From: Puffinus mauretanicus
Lineage: Eukaryota; Chordata; Aves; Procellariiformes; Procellariidae
NCBI GenBank assembly: GCA_023333565.1
Contig: JAJKFH010001377.1
Span: forward strand, 52,799 to 116,798
DNA length: 64,000 nt
Reading direction: 5' to 3'
The notes under the pieces are model-generated. The model saw nothing but the letters and a program-made list of their open reading frames with translations. It was not told the DNA's origin and ran no database searches. The number at the start of each line of letters is the position of its first letter. The stretch's first letter is position 1. Of the stretch, positions 30,155-41,700 are shown piece after piece. A program made the translations under genes and the position numbers.

Positions 30155-30262
30155 GTTCAGTGAAGAAACTAGGGCACAGAGAAGTAACAGGACTTTTATG
30201 AGATGACACAGTAAAATGTGCCTGACTGCAGAACAAAGCTCTTGTCTCTCAAGTTTTAGTTT
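30155..30262 (-). mobile_element. Possible ancient MIR-type SINE fragment
   Basis: The stretch starting GAAGAAACTAGGGCACAGAG, then AAGTAAC and GATGACACAGTAAAATG, resembles the reverse complement of the MIR core (GAGGAAACTGAGGCACAGAGAG..., AAGTAAC..., GGTCACACAGC...) recalled from memory. Later similarity fades. It is diverged as expected for an amniote-age element. Confidence 0.4.
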
Positions 30263-33013
30263 CATGCCCTGTGAGATTTTTTTAAGATTATTTTTCAGCA
30301 GAAGATCACCATCAAGTAAAATGCTAAAGCAGGAAGGAAAATAATATTTACTATCATAGGACTAGCTGTGCAAGCTAAATTGAGGATTAATCCAAATTCC
30401 TAATATGTGCTGTTTTCTGTGTCTGGTCACTTGAAGTTCGCAACAAAATAATTTTGATTTGGTCCCACCCTACTTAGTCTACTTTCCATGAATATTCAGT
30501 CATACATACTTACACGCAACAAATATTTGCCAGTAAATTTTTTATTAATATTGCATAGTGTTTATGAAAAACGAAGAATCTTACTTTTGCAATCATTAGT
30601 ATCCCCTTAAGAAAACTATTACAAAGTAAGTGCACCTAGAAGTGTGAATGTTAGGTGGTAGTCGTCCATGTATTTATGTGATTTTTATCTTGTTGTACAG
30701 TTCTAATATCCACAGTGAACACTGATGTAAATATGGTATTGGTGATTTGTATAAAGATCAACAAGAGCAGATGTGCTCAACCTGTAGAAGTTTCAAGTCC
30801 TAAATTTGCCTGACCAGGTAATTGACACCTAAATTTACTGCAAAGTGTGAAAGGCAGCTTCTTCCCTGTTGCCTATACCCAAAAGCAGTGATCTGATGTT
30901 TTCCAGGAACATGTTTTATGGGAAATACATCTCGACAGAGAGAGTTAAAAGCATGGTTTAAAAGGAATCCCAGGCAGTGGTGTATGTTCTGTGGAACAAA
31001 AACTAGTGTGAATAGGAAATGGCTCTGAGACACGACCTGGAGTGCCAGACAAGCTCGTGTTTACGGACGGGAACACACTGTGGTACATGTATACGGAAGC
31101 GTAGTCTTCCTATGGATAATCTACTGGGTCGTATGAAACTCTGGTAGCCAAGAAGAATTACAGTGCACTGAGATCTCCTAAGTTGTCTACTCAGTTACAG
31201 TTACTCTACAGAAATGCATGCTTATTTACTTATTACGTGCTACAGCTGTCTTTTACCTCTTGGAAAACCTTGGGTTCGGCTCTGGCCTGGTTCCGAATGC
31301 TGGAAGCCCTATTACAGCAGCTGAGTGTGGTGCTTCAGAACAACAACTGATAAGGTGGGACAGGAAGGTTTTGTTGTTGCCGGTGTCTCAGGGTGAAATT
31401 AAGGCACAGAAAATTCCTACCAATTTTTTACCAACTCTCTGGAGTGCCTTTTATTTATGTAAGCCACTTCTAAATTTGGTAGGATATTTGTGTGCTCCGA
31501 GTGCTTATCTTTTTTGAAGAACAGTATTTTAATCCTAGTGTTTATTATCTGTTTGATAACCTGCCAGATCTTTATCCAATCTTTATAGAGACAACACTGC
31601 CACAAAGGGAAAGTAAAAAGTGGAAAACAAATTCTAATTTTTTTTTTGTAGTTGTAGGTGTCTAGGTAATTGTTTATTAATCTTTGCTACTGTCTGCATT
31701 GTTGGGTACTTGCAGTGCTTTAGAAATCATTAAGAAATCACTTTCTCTGACAAATGTTCAACTGACCAGCTAAATAGCTTTTGACAATGCACTTTGAATT
31801 TTTACTGTGATAAAAAAAACTCTGTTTAGTTCATATGCAAGCGGACTCCATATAAACTTTTATCTTTCTTTAAAATAATATTTATCTTATGATTGTATTG
31901 GTTTGAAAAACTACAATTTGACACAACAAGGTTGTAGGAATTTCTGAATAATTTCTGTATAAAACATGATACCTGTTTAATACAAAGCCTAATCCTGTGA
32001 TTGGGGATCCTGTGATCCCCACATTTTGAAAATTAGTGTATACAGCTATGAAAGGTCACGTGATACTCTTCAGAGTGCTAAATACTATGCTGGGCAGCAG
32101 GTATATTTAGGCTTCTTGGATCCCTTCTCTGTAATACGAGAAAAATATAGCACTTCTCTAAAAATGCAAATACCTTAATTCCTCTGGAGAGCAACATCAC
32201 ATTGACAATCCCTTTTTCCTCCTGTTGCACACAGTGTTCCTACATAATTGTATAATCACTCCACAAAAACAAGTTCTTGTGATTTAAGATCTATTCCCTG
32301 AGGAAGTTCCAGGACTGAGTAAAGAAATGGTTTTTTAAGAGTTGTCTATTTCAATAATGTGTGAATATCAGCAAAAACAGAATAACTAAGTATATGTTGT
32401 CAAATATTTGGCTGCTATATGCATGTATTATGATAGATACTACACTACCTTTTAAATAATTTTCTTTCCATTGTCTTGATTTTCCAGAAATCAACAATCT
32501 TCTTCACATTCTTATCCTAACTTTACTCAGGTTATCAGAACTGGTAGGGTGCTTTTAGAGATAGCTGGAAGGTGCCCTCTTGTTGACTTTTAAGTTCATT
32601 AGTTAAAGTTTTAATAGTTGTCAGTTTTAATCCTGCAAGCTACTCTTGTGTGTTGATTGACTTAGTTTAAGCACTTAAGATCTATCACTTCACCATCATC
32701 TTTTAATGGATATAGACACTAGCAGCAAGCAATATGCCTAAGTTATGTCTTGTATTCAGTTCCTTATACAGAGCAATGTCTTGCAGGACTAATGTCTGTC
32801 TTCAGTATAATAATCATTAAGTTAAATATACCACTTTTGAAAAGATTCTTGGAATCTTTCTTAAAGGAATGGCGTAAAATCTTGAAAGCTGAAGGTTTGC
32901 TTCCTGCAAAAAGGAAGGCCTGCTCCAGTTGTTTCTAAGTTGTAGGAAGATCTGCTGAAAAGCAAAATCTTCAAGTTATTGAAAATCAAGAATTTTTAGC
33001 TATTAAGCCAACA
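30263..33013. other. Intergenic, nothing identified
   Basis: AT-rich sequence with no supported gene, RNA or repeat family. The longest open frames (around 30800-31033 and 31218-31517) show no domain, and their low-complexity content looks like chance. Confidence 0.55.
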
Positions 33014-33815
33014 ATGGCTCATGAATTTCAACAAGGCCAAGTGCAAGGTCCTGCACCTGGGCTGGGGCAACCCCCGGTATCCATACAGGCTGAGGGATGA
33101 AGGGATTGAGAGCAGTCCTGCCAAGAAGGACTTGGGGGTACTGGTGGATGAAAAGCTGGACATGAGCCGGCAATGTGCGCTCGCAGCCCAGAAGGCCAAC
33201 CGTATCCTGGGCTGCATCAAAAGAAGCGTGGCCAGCAGGTCGAGGGAGGTGATTCTGCCCCTCTACTCTGCTCTGGTGAGACCCCACCTGCAGTGCTGCG
33301 TCCGGCTCTGGAGCCCTCAGCACAAGAAGGACATGGACCTGTTGGAGCGGGTCCAGAGGAGGGCCACAAAAGTGATCGGGGGGGTGGAACACCTCTCCTG
33401 TGAAGAAAGGCTGAGAGAGCTGGGGTTGTTCAGCCTGGAGAAGAGAAGGCTTTGGGGAAACCTTATTGCAGCCTATCAGTACTTAAAGGGGGCTTATAAG
33501 AAAGATGGGGACAGACTTTTTAGCAGGGCCTGTTGTGACAGGACAAGGGGGAATGGTTTTAAACTAGAAGAGGGTAGATTCAGACTAGATATAAGGAAGA
33601 CATTTTTTTACAATGGGTGCAGTGAAACACTGGCACAGGTTGCCCAGACAGGTGGTAGATGCCCCATCCCTGGAAACATTCAAGGTCAGGTTGGACAGGG
33701 CTCTGAGCAACCTGATCTAGTTGAATTATGTCCCAGCTCATTGCAGCGGGCGTTGGACTAGATGACCTTTACAGGTCCCTTCCAACCCAAATTATTCTAT
33801 GATTCTATGATTCTA
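33014..33815 (+). mobile_element. CR1 LINE, 5'-truncated, 3' end of ORF2 plus tail
   Basis: A 3'-terminal fragment of a chicken-repeat-1 non-LTR retrotransposon. It preserves the C-terminal part of the reverse-transcriptase ORF2: [13 protein letters not shown] (from about 33024), [62 protein letters not shown] and [20 protein letters not shown] single-base indel at the T run near 33602-33609 shifts the frame, so the consensus continuation is lost and the final ~55 codons are out of frame. It then runs through the 3' UTR to the diagnostic ATTCTATG octamer repeat at about 33793-33815. Truncation at the 5' end is typical of CR1 target-primed insertion. It cannot move on its own. The subfamily differs from the copies at 37.9 and 63.6 kb. 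Confidence 0.95.
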
Positions 33816-35836
33816 ATGGGAAGAAAAAAAAAAACAAAACTGAAGACTTTCAAAACAATTCTTTAAATCTACACTGCTTTTTAGAACTTTCCAGAATATT
33901 TTTTTAAATTCAAAATGTGGAAAAGTCTTTTTATTGTTAATGAGTACTTTGTGGAGAACAGTGTGAATGTATAAATCTTTTCAATGTTAGTTTAAATCTT
34001 CACTTTTACCAGCAACTAAAAAGGAGTCTGGAAGAATCCAGAGATGGTCCCAGCACTAATCTAAAGCTGTATCTCACTTGCTGTCTTTGAGATACCTATT
34101 CATGTAATAATTTTTCAGAGGTACTTTGTATTACTCGTAGCTAGCTGTGCTGGTGGTAGGCACATTTCAATTACTAGCGTGTGTAATTAGAAGAACACAC
34201 AGCACTATTCCGTGTTGATTGCACTGCCTCAGAGATGCAGTCTAAATGGTGACATTGAACACACAACTCCAGAATGATTGTCCCAGTTTTTGCTGTCAGA
34301 TTTTCTGTTCCCCAGTTCGCACCAGCAGCTTTCTTTCAGCTAAAGGCATCTCTGCTGCAGAGGAGGGGAATTAAGCTATCACAACTGGCAGAAGCAAGCA
34401 GTACAGCGTGCACAGCTGAACAAATGTAACGTCCTGAATTGCTATAAATACTTGGAGGTAAGTACTGCTACTGCAGACAGTGGCTGTTCAGGTTTGAAAG
34501 CAAATTCTCATACTCTTTGACTTCTCCTACTTGGAAAGTAGATGAATTAGTGATTATAAAGAAGTTCCACCTCTAAGATGATTTTTCCCCTTTCCGGTTG
34601 TGATATCAATACATGAGGAAATGGTAACTGCCATAATGGAGACATGCAGGCTTAATGTCCTTCTATTAAAGAGAAATATAAATGAAATAACAATCTAAAT
34701 CATTAGCAGCAAGAATGGAAAATAAAAAGTGGTTGCTCTTTTCTTTCCCTAGGCCGCTGCTGGGAGAAAACACGTACGACCTTATATATACACCCTAAAA
34801 TGAGATGGTTGGATAGCTGATGGGAAGTTGTTTTTTGACACTAGTGGTACTATGGCAGTTGGTGACAGATGGCTGTATGGCCACTAAATGTTGTGGAGAG
34901 GGAACGCGGGCAGCCCTTGCGATGCTCTGTAAATGAACTATTGGATGTGAATTCCATGCCTATGGGAGCCTTACATGCAAGGCTCCACAGAACTATAAGG
35001 GACCATGCGTGTCTGTAGAAGTTCAGGTCTTCTGGAAGAGTAAGACTGGATAGAAACCCCAAACTTTATGAACTGAATTATGTAAATTAGTCACTTCCCC
35101 AGGGCTGTTGCGGTGGAAGCATTAAGGATCCTGAAGTGTAAGGAGGCTTTTAACCACTATAATATCCAAACCAGCTCAGAGGAATTCGGAGTTTAACGCT
35201 GGCAGTAATTATCAATGTACTTGTAACCAAAGTATTGCTGAACTAGTGATGGCAACTGTGGAAAATTAAGGGAAAGATGATTACGAACATTCCCTCTAAG
35301 TGATATCAGAAAAGATATGAAGACTTTGTCATTTTAAAAGGACAGTAAGTGGAAAAAATGCATAAAAGTTGTAAATTTTATGGAAGGATTTACATAGGAG
35401 GTATCCTCAACAGTAAAGTAAGATAAGTGTACATATATCTTCAGTAAATGAAGGCAATTTCTATGTAGTAGTCTTTTCTGTATATTTATTCTTTTATTTA
35501 ATAATTTTTTTTTAAATACTGTATTTTCCCAAGTGATTTTCATGCCAGTAAAAATTACTGCTGAAGACTACTTTGCACAGTTAGATAGACACAAACACTT
35601 ATGGATGGAATTGCCAGACAACCATTCATCTTTGTGCCTATGCATACACACAGAGATATGAAAAGGTGTTTGTTTGACACACAGAACACTGGAGATTGTT
35701 GTGCATGTGTAAGTGTCTTTGTTCATCTGTGTGAGTGATGGAAGAACTGGACTCAAAGGTTAAGCAGAAAAAAAAACCACTACATGGGCAATCTTTCTAC
35801 AGTATTTATTTTAGCAAAACTCAGAGAACATTGTAA
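33816..35836. other. Intergenic, nothing identified
   Basis: AT-rich flank after the CR1 tail, beginning with a short A-rich run. No gene, RNA or repeat family is recognised. Confidence 0.55.
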
Positions 35837-35860
35837 TTTTTTTTTTTTGGGGGGGGGGGG
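35837..35860. repeat. T12-G12 homopolymer junction
   Basis: Twelve T (35837-35848) are followed directly by twelve G (35849-35860). The lengths are likely unreliable or polymorphic. The G run could pair in G-quadruplex structures, but no flanking G tracts are present. Confidence 0.7.
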
Positions 35861-37864
35861 TTGTAGGGAAAGGATATGGCAGATCTTCAACAATGAACAA
35901 TCTCCATTTGAAACTAAGATAATACAATAGAGAGAAAAGGGGAAAATAAGAAAGAATGCATATTTGCCTTCAAACCTTACCTGAAAAACTGTGGATCTTA
36001 CTTGGGAACTAAAAAGAACTTTACCAGATCTACTGGGTAAAGTTAAGCATCAGGAGAAGCAAGATATTATAAAAAGGATAAAAAATTGAAAATGTCTTCA
36101 GAGAAATAGGGATAGCAGTCTGTGCAAGATGTGATCTTTCAAAGTGGTTGCAACAAGATACTACTTGACATAGAAGGAGCATAAATTGAAGGTGAAGACT
36201 ATCGTCAAAGACTTTCAAAGCTTTTGAGAAAATACATGCCATGTGCAGCAATCACAGATAGACGTAGGAAGCAGGTATCTGGCACTTTATTAATAGAGAG
36301 TTCTCCTATCTTGCTTGTTTGTAATGGCATTCAAAAGCACAACAGCCTTCTCTGACAGTAATGCTCTACAGATGGTAGATGATGTTGATCTTAGATGATA
36401 CATCGTTATCTCAATTCCTTTTGTAAGAAAGACATGGAATTTCAGAGTATAATATCTCAAGCTGGAAAGTTAAATCTTGTAAGTAGAAGACTGTAATACA
36501 ACCTGAAACTAGGTAGTGGTAGCAACAGAAAAAAGGCCTGGAAAGCTCTGTATCTAAAACTTGCTTTTTCTAAAATGCTTGAATAACTGTCTTTATACAG
36601 TAGGTGGCAAGTTGCAAAGGATATGAATGGTTTTGCTGATGAGCTATTATGTCCTAAACTTGGGTTTGGTTTTTTGGCTCATCTTTTTTCTTGCGTTTAA
36701 GAAGCCTCTCTGGTCAGGGACTGTAATAGATTCTTCTTGTGCTGTTCTCATTTTGTGTCCGCAAAAGAACGAGGCTTTTACTCTAGTATAATTACAAAGC
36801 TGATGAAGCTGAATATTTCTAATAAAATGAGGATCCTAACACTTTTTATCATCTTGTAGGAGATCTAGTAGTACATTCTCTGAATGTCACTTGTGTGAAG
36901 AATCACTTCCCAGTTAATGTTCTGTAAGGTAGTGTCTTGGTAGGTTTTATGCCTGGATTCTGTATTTTCAGCAACCTGGATAGATTTGTAATCTATATCT
37001 TCATTCGTATTGGCTATTCACTAACCGCTCTTTTAGTTCTCTATTGCTATTTAGTACTGCTGTATTAGAGCACTTTCTACTTAACGTGAATAAGAAAGCC
37101 CCCAAAGTGCTACCCACTTCTGTCTTTCTCCATCTAAAAATTATTAGACGTTTGTGATGGATCCCTTCTATGCCTTGAAATACTGAAGTAAAAATCATGT
37201 TGTAATTTATATTTTACATTCAGAGTTTCATTCTTCTAAGCATTATAAGCTTAATAGAATTTTTTTTAAATCCATGTATCACTGATACGCTTATCTATGT
37301 TTGCATGAGAGAGAGGCTTTCTAGAGCATCTTGCAATTTGCAAGAACTATGGCTTCTGAAATTCACAGTAAGCAGTCGGTAATTCTTTAAAATATGCTAT
37401 GCTATCATTTATGAACAAAATCTAGTCTTTTGTCTAGGCTTGTTGTGAGATATGTGTTTAGTGTGGACATGAGTTTATTCATATGTATACATTTCAAAAA
37501 TTGCCTATGAACAAAATACACAAGACATATATATTTACCACTAAGAATTTGTCAGTGAGGATCTCTTTGAGAATGGTGGACGTAGATACTCTGTACTCCT
37601 TTGTACCTTGAAAACTGTGGCAAACATCCCACTAACAAAAACATAGGAGGATAGGAGATATTACTTTAGGCACTCTCTAATTTTAAAATTCACGATTGAC
37701 AATGCCAGTTGTAGTAGTATGTATTCTTTACTTTTTTTTTTTCCAGTCAAACTTTTCCTGTCTTTGCCTTACAGTTATGTTTATCTGAAGCTCTGAAAGG
37801 AATAGGTCCATCACCAAACCTCTCCAGCTAAGAGAGGAAAGGTAACTCCTACATAGAGTTCGTG
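35861..37864. other. Intergenic, nothing identified
   Basis: AT-rich non-coding sequence. I see no gene, RNA gene or recognisable repeat up to the CR1 tail. Confidence 0.55.
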
Positions 37865-38765
37865 TCATAGAATCATAGAATCATTAAGGTTGGAAAAGAC
37901 CTTTAAGATCATGAAGTCCAACCGTTAACCTAACACTGCCAAATCCCACTGAACCGTGTCCCTAAGCGCCACATCTACACATCTTTTAAATACCTCCAGG
38001 GATGGTGACTCAACCACTTCCCTGGGCAGCCTGTTCCAATGATTGACAACCCTTTTGGTGAAGAAATTTTTCCTAATGTCCAGTCTAAACCTCCCTTGGT
38101 GCAACTTGAGGCCATTTCCTCTCGTCCTATCGCTTGTTACTTGGCAGAAGAGACCAACCCCACCTCGCTACAACCTCCTTTCAGGTGGGCAGTTGTGAGC
38201 TGAGTCTCCCCTCAGCCTCCTCTTCTCCAGGCTAAACAGCCCAGTTCCCTCAGCCGCTCCTCATAAGACTTGTGCTCCAGGCCCTTCACCAGCTTCGTTG
38301 CCCTTCTCTGGACACGCTCCAGCACCTCAATGTCCTTCTTGTAGTGAGGGGCCCAGAACTGAACACAGGATTCGAGGTGCGGCCTCACCAGTGCCGAGAA
38401 CAGGGGCACGATCTCCTCCCTGCTCCTGCTGGCCACACTATTTCTGATACAGGCCAGGATGCCGTTGGCCTTCTTGGCCACCTGAGCACACTGCTGGCTC
38501 ATCTTCAGCCGGCTGTCAACCAGCACCCCCAGGTCCTTTTCCTCTGGGCAGCTTTCCAGCCACTCTTCCCCAAGCCTGTAGCGTTGCCTGGGGTTGTGGT
38601 GGCCGAAGTGCAGGACCCGGCACTTGGCCTTGTTGAACCTCATCCAGTTGGCCTCAGCCCATCGATCCAGCCTGTCCAGGTCCCTCTGCAGAGCCTTCCT
38701 GCCCTCCAACAGATCAATGCTCCCACCCACCCTGGTATTGTCTGTGGAGTTGGTGCTAGACAGGG
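37865..38765 (-). mobile_element. CR1 LINE, 5'-truncated, minus strand
   Basis: Read on the minus strand, this is the C-terminal part of CR1 ORF2: [20 protein letters not shown] (near 38730), [48 protein letters not shown] and [20 protein letters not shown]. One missing base near 38242-38245 breaks the frame after RELG. The consensus (F-S-L-E-K-R-R-L) continues in the next frame. The 3' UTR runs to two ATTCTATG-type octamers ending at 37865. The right boundary is approximate because the first ~20 residues (STNSTDNT) are diverged. The copy is inactive. It belongs to the same subfamily as the copy at the right edge of the window. Confidence 0.94.
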
Positions 38766-41700
38766 AGGAGAGATATTTTGCTAATGGATTTAATAAATAT
38801 TTGTGGCAACAAGCGAACAGTGGGTTCAGTGGATTGCATTCCTGACTCTGGACTCAAACTGGAAAAATTTAAATACATATTTGGAAGAAAGACCAGGGCT
38901 TATTTCCTGCCCAAAAGACACTTCAGCAAATGTGAAATTTTTCTTAAAATCTTGGATATTCTGGAAATCCTAAAAAAAAGTGACCTCGACTGGATATAAG
39001 AGAAATATACTTTGTTTTGTCTAACCCTTTTTAAAAAAATATCTGAGCTGTTTTGTCCATCTGCTAAAATTCAGCTTAAGGCAGATTCCTGGCACAGGAA
39101 AAATATAAAATTTTAAATCTGTGGTATTGTGCAGCTGGCAAAATTTCTGTCCCCTTTTTTTCAGCGATTCAAATGGATTTCACTATTGGATGATCTTATT
39201 AAAAGATGGAGGTGTTAGTCCCGTCTACAATGTGATTATGTTGTCACTATTGTTGTTAGATAAAATGCCAGCAGCATGTTCTCTGGTGAGAGAAAAAGGA
39301 AGAAAGAACCTGGTAACACTGCTGAATTGGACCTTCACTTTTATTTGCTCAGCCAATTGCCGTTTCAGATCTATACAAAGAATATGCCGGCCCTGCAGCC
39401 GACAGAAAAGTACAGAGGTTGTCACGCTATCTGCACAGTTGGGCTTGTTTATATGGAGCAATCCAGTAGCAGCAGCATGAAGCCCTATGTGAGTCAAGGT
39501 ATTCAGGTGAGAAATGAGAGCTGATTAGCTTATGCACTAACACTCTTAAACCTATTCTGTTGCCTCTGCTATCTCTTTTAAAGCTGGTTTGTGCATCCCT
39601 GTACTGAACTGCAGGCATACTTTAAAAGGAGGTGGTATTATACTTATAATACTTATATATTTATTATAAATAAGTTATAACTTGCTAAATTTTCCAGATG
39701 TACTTATTTAAAAATATTTTATATTTCTTGCATTCTGTCTTCAAGTATTCAAGTACTACAAGCTTTACAGTATTAGTGTTTCATATACCATAAGTATCTG
39801 AGCTGCTCAAGCAATCATGCAGTTTCTTCATGTTTCTCAGTTTCTAAGTCACTGAACAGTTTACCCTTATACTAATCAACTCTATTTTATAGAGATACTT
39901 TTTCATTAACAGAGAGACAGATTGTCTTTTACTCAGCCCTGCTGCCCACTCCAAGCAGATGACTGAAGAACCATGGAGAGCATATGCTCAGCTATGCCAG
40001 TGCATGCTGCACAAGCACTTTTTCTACTGCTGTGAAATGTGGCTGTTACCATCTCTCCATTTTTCTCAGTACACTCAAAGGCTTATTCAGTTGCTAATGC
40101 TGTTTGAGTCACGGAATATCTTTGCCTACCACATGGAAACAGGAGGAGGAAAAACATGTAACATACACTTTTAAAAGGAGACTGTAACAGAAAATACAAA
40201 TAGCAATGGTGGAATTCTAGCAATACCCATAGAACTGTGGAAAAAGTCTTTCACAGGGAAAAAACAGTCATTAAAATTCTCTTCTGACTTTTAGAGTTTA
40301 AATGTTAAATACACAGCTTGAATTTTAATCTACAGAAGCAATCTAACAGGTCAGAACTTCTGTTGTTAATCATACTAACGGATTTTGTATAATGCTGTCT
40401 TTAAAACAGTGGTTCTTTAAAAATATGGGTCCATTCATTTTGCATAAAGAGACTTGGATGCCTGCGCTTGTCATGAGTCATCTATGCTGCTTTTATTTTG
40501 AAATGTGATACTGGTTTGAGACTACATATAGAAATGCTGAGTGAACAGCTAGTATCTCAGAAAACAGTAGAAATTCAGTATTTTCATAACTTGTAAATAT
40601 GGATACATGGGCTATTGAAAATCCTTGAGGCTGAATGTTATTAATACAGAAGTCACGCAGGCTATGTTGTGTAAGCACTGAGTATTGACATTGCACTGTA
40701 CCTGTGGGATCCAATGATCACTGGAAACGAGGCAAAGACTTTGGTTGACTGTAAAAGTTAGAGCAGGTCTGGCTGTCATTTAATGAAAGAAAATAACCTG
40801 GCAACACTTTTAACCATCTTTAAGAAATATTATAATAGCAAATCATATATTTCTGCTGTCTAAGTGAGATCCCAGTAGTTTCAGTTCTGTAGGATAGACC
40901 ACGTCCAAATCCTACATATGTCCTAATCTTCCCTAAGAATATCTGTATGGTTCCCTGACCCTGAGTGTCCAACAGGACAAACACATCAGAAGGTAAATTA
41001 CCTTTGTGGGGTGTGATGGGCATCAAATCAAGTGTTTGACCACTGACCTGTTTGCTAGTGCTTTTTACACTGTAAATGTTCTTCAGCTTTTATCATATGA
41101 TGCCTTGATCCGTGGTCATTGAGATAAAAAGTGACCTTATTTTGTGAAACTCTGAAAGAGAATGCAGTCATGCAGGTCACCCCACTTTCAGTCATAAATC
41201 AAACAAAGTGTTCTGTGACAAAAATAAAAAAAATCTCATACTGCACAAGATTATTTATCTTGCTTATACAAGATAATCAATTCAAACCTCAGAGGGAGGT
41301 CACTGTCTGTGGTCATACTTTTAAAGGTATTATACTGGCATTTAGCAGGAACATGTAACACTGCAAAGCTTGCAGGATTATTTCTGTAACTTTTAGAAAT
41401 AAGCAATAAAGCCCATTTTAGCCATGTTATTTTAAAACAAATTTTTACAACCTAATATAAATGATTAAAGCCTAATCTATCTGCATTGGTAAGCAGTTTC
41501 CTGAAATTTTTAGGTGACTATCACATAATTAATTTTGCCTACCTATAGTAATTTACTCTGTGATTCAGCAAAATGATTAAGCTTATGTAGTCTTGTTGAT
41601 TTCACGGAGAGTGTGCACATGCTCAGGTTTTGATATACACCTCAATAACTTGGGGAACTAAGACCCAAATATTAATCTTACAGTATTGCATCCATCCAGG

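Noticed and set aside
33021..33761. 246-codon open frame considered as a host gene
   Set aside because: It is the CR1 ORF2 C-terminal region; its last part is out of frame with the consensus after an indel.
38272..38784. 170-codon plus-strand open frame
   Set aside because: Antisense shadow of the CR1 copy on the minus strand.
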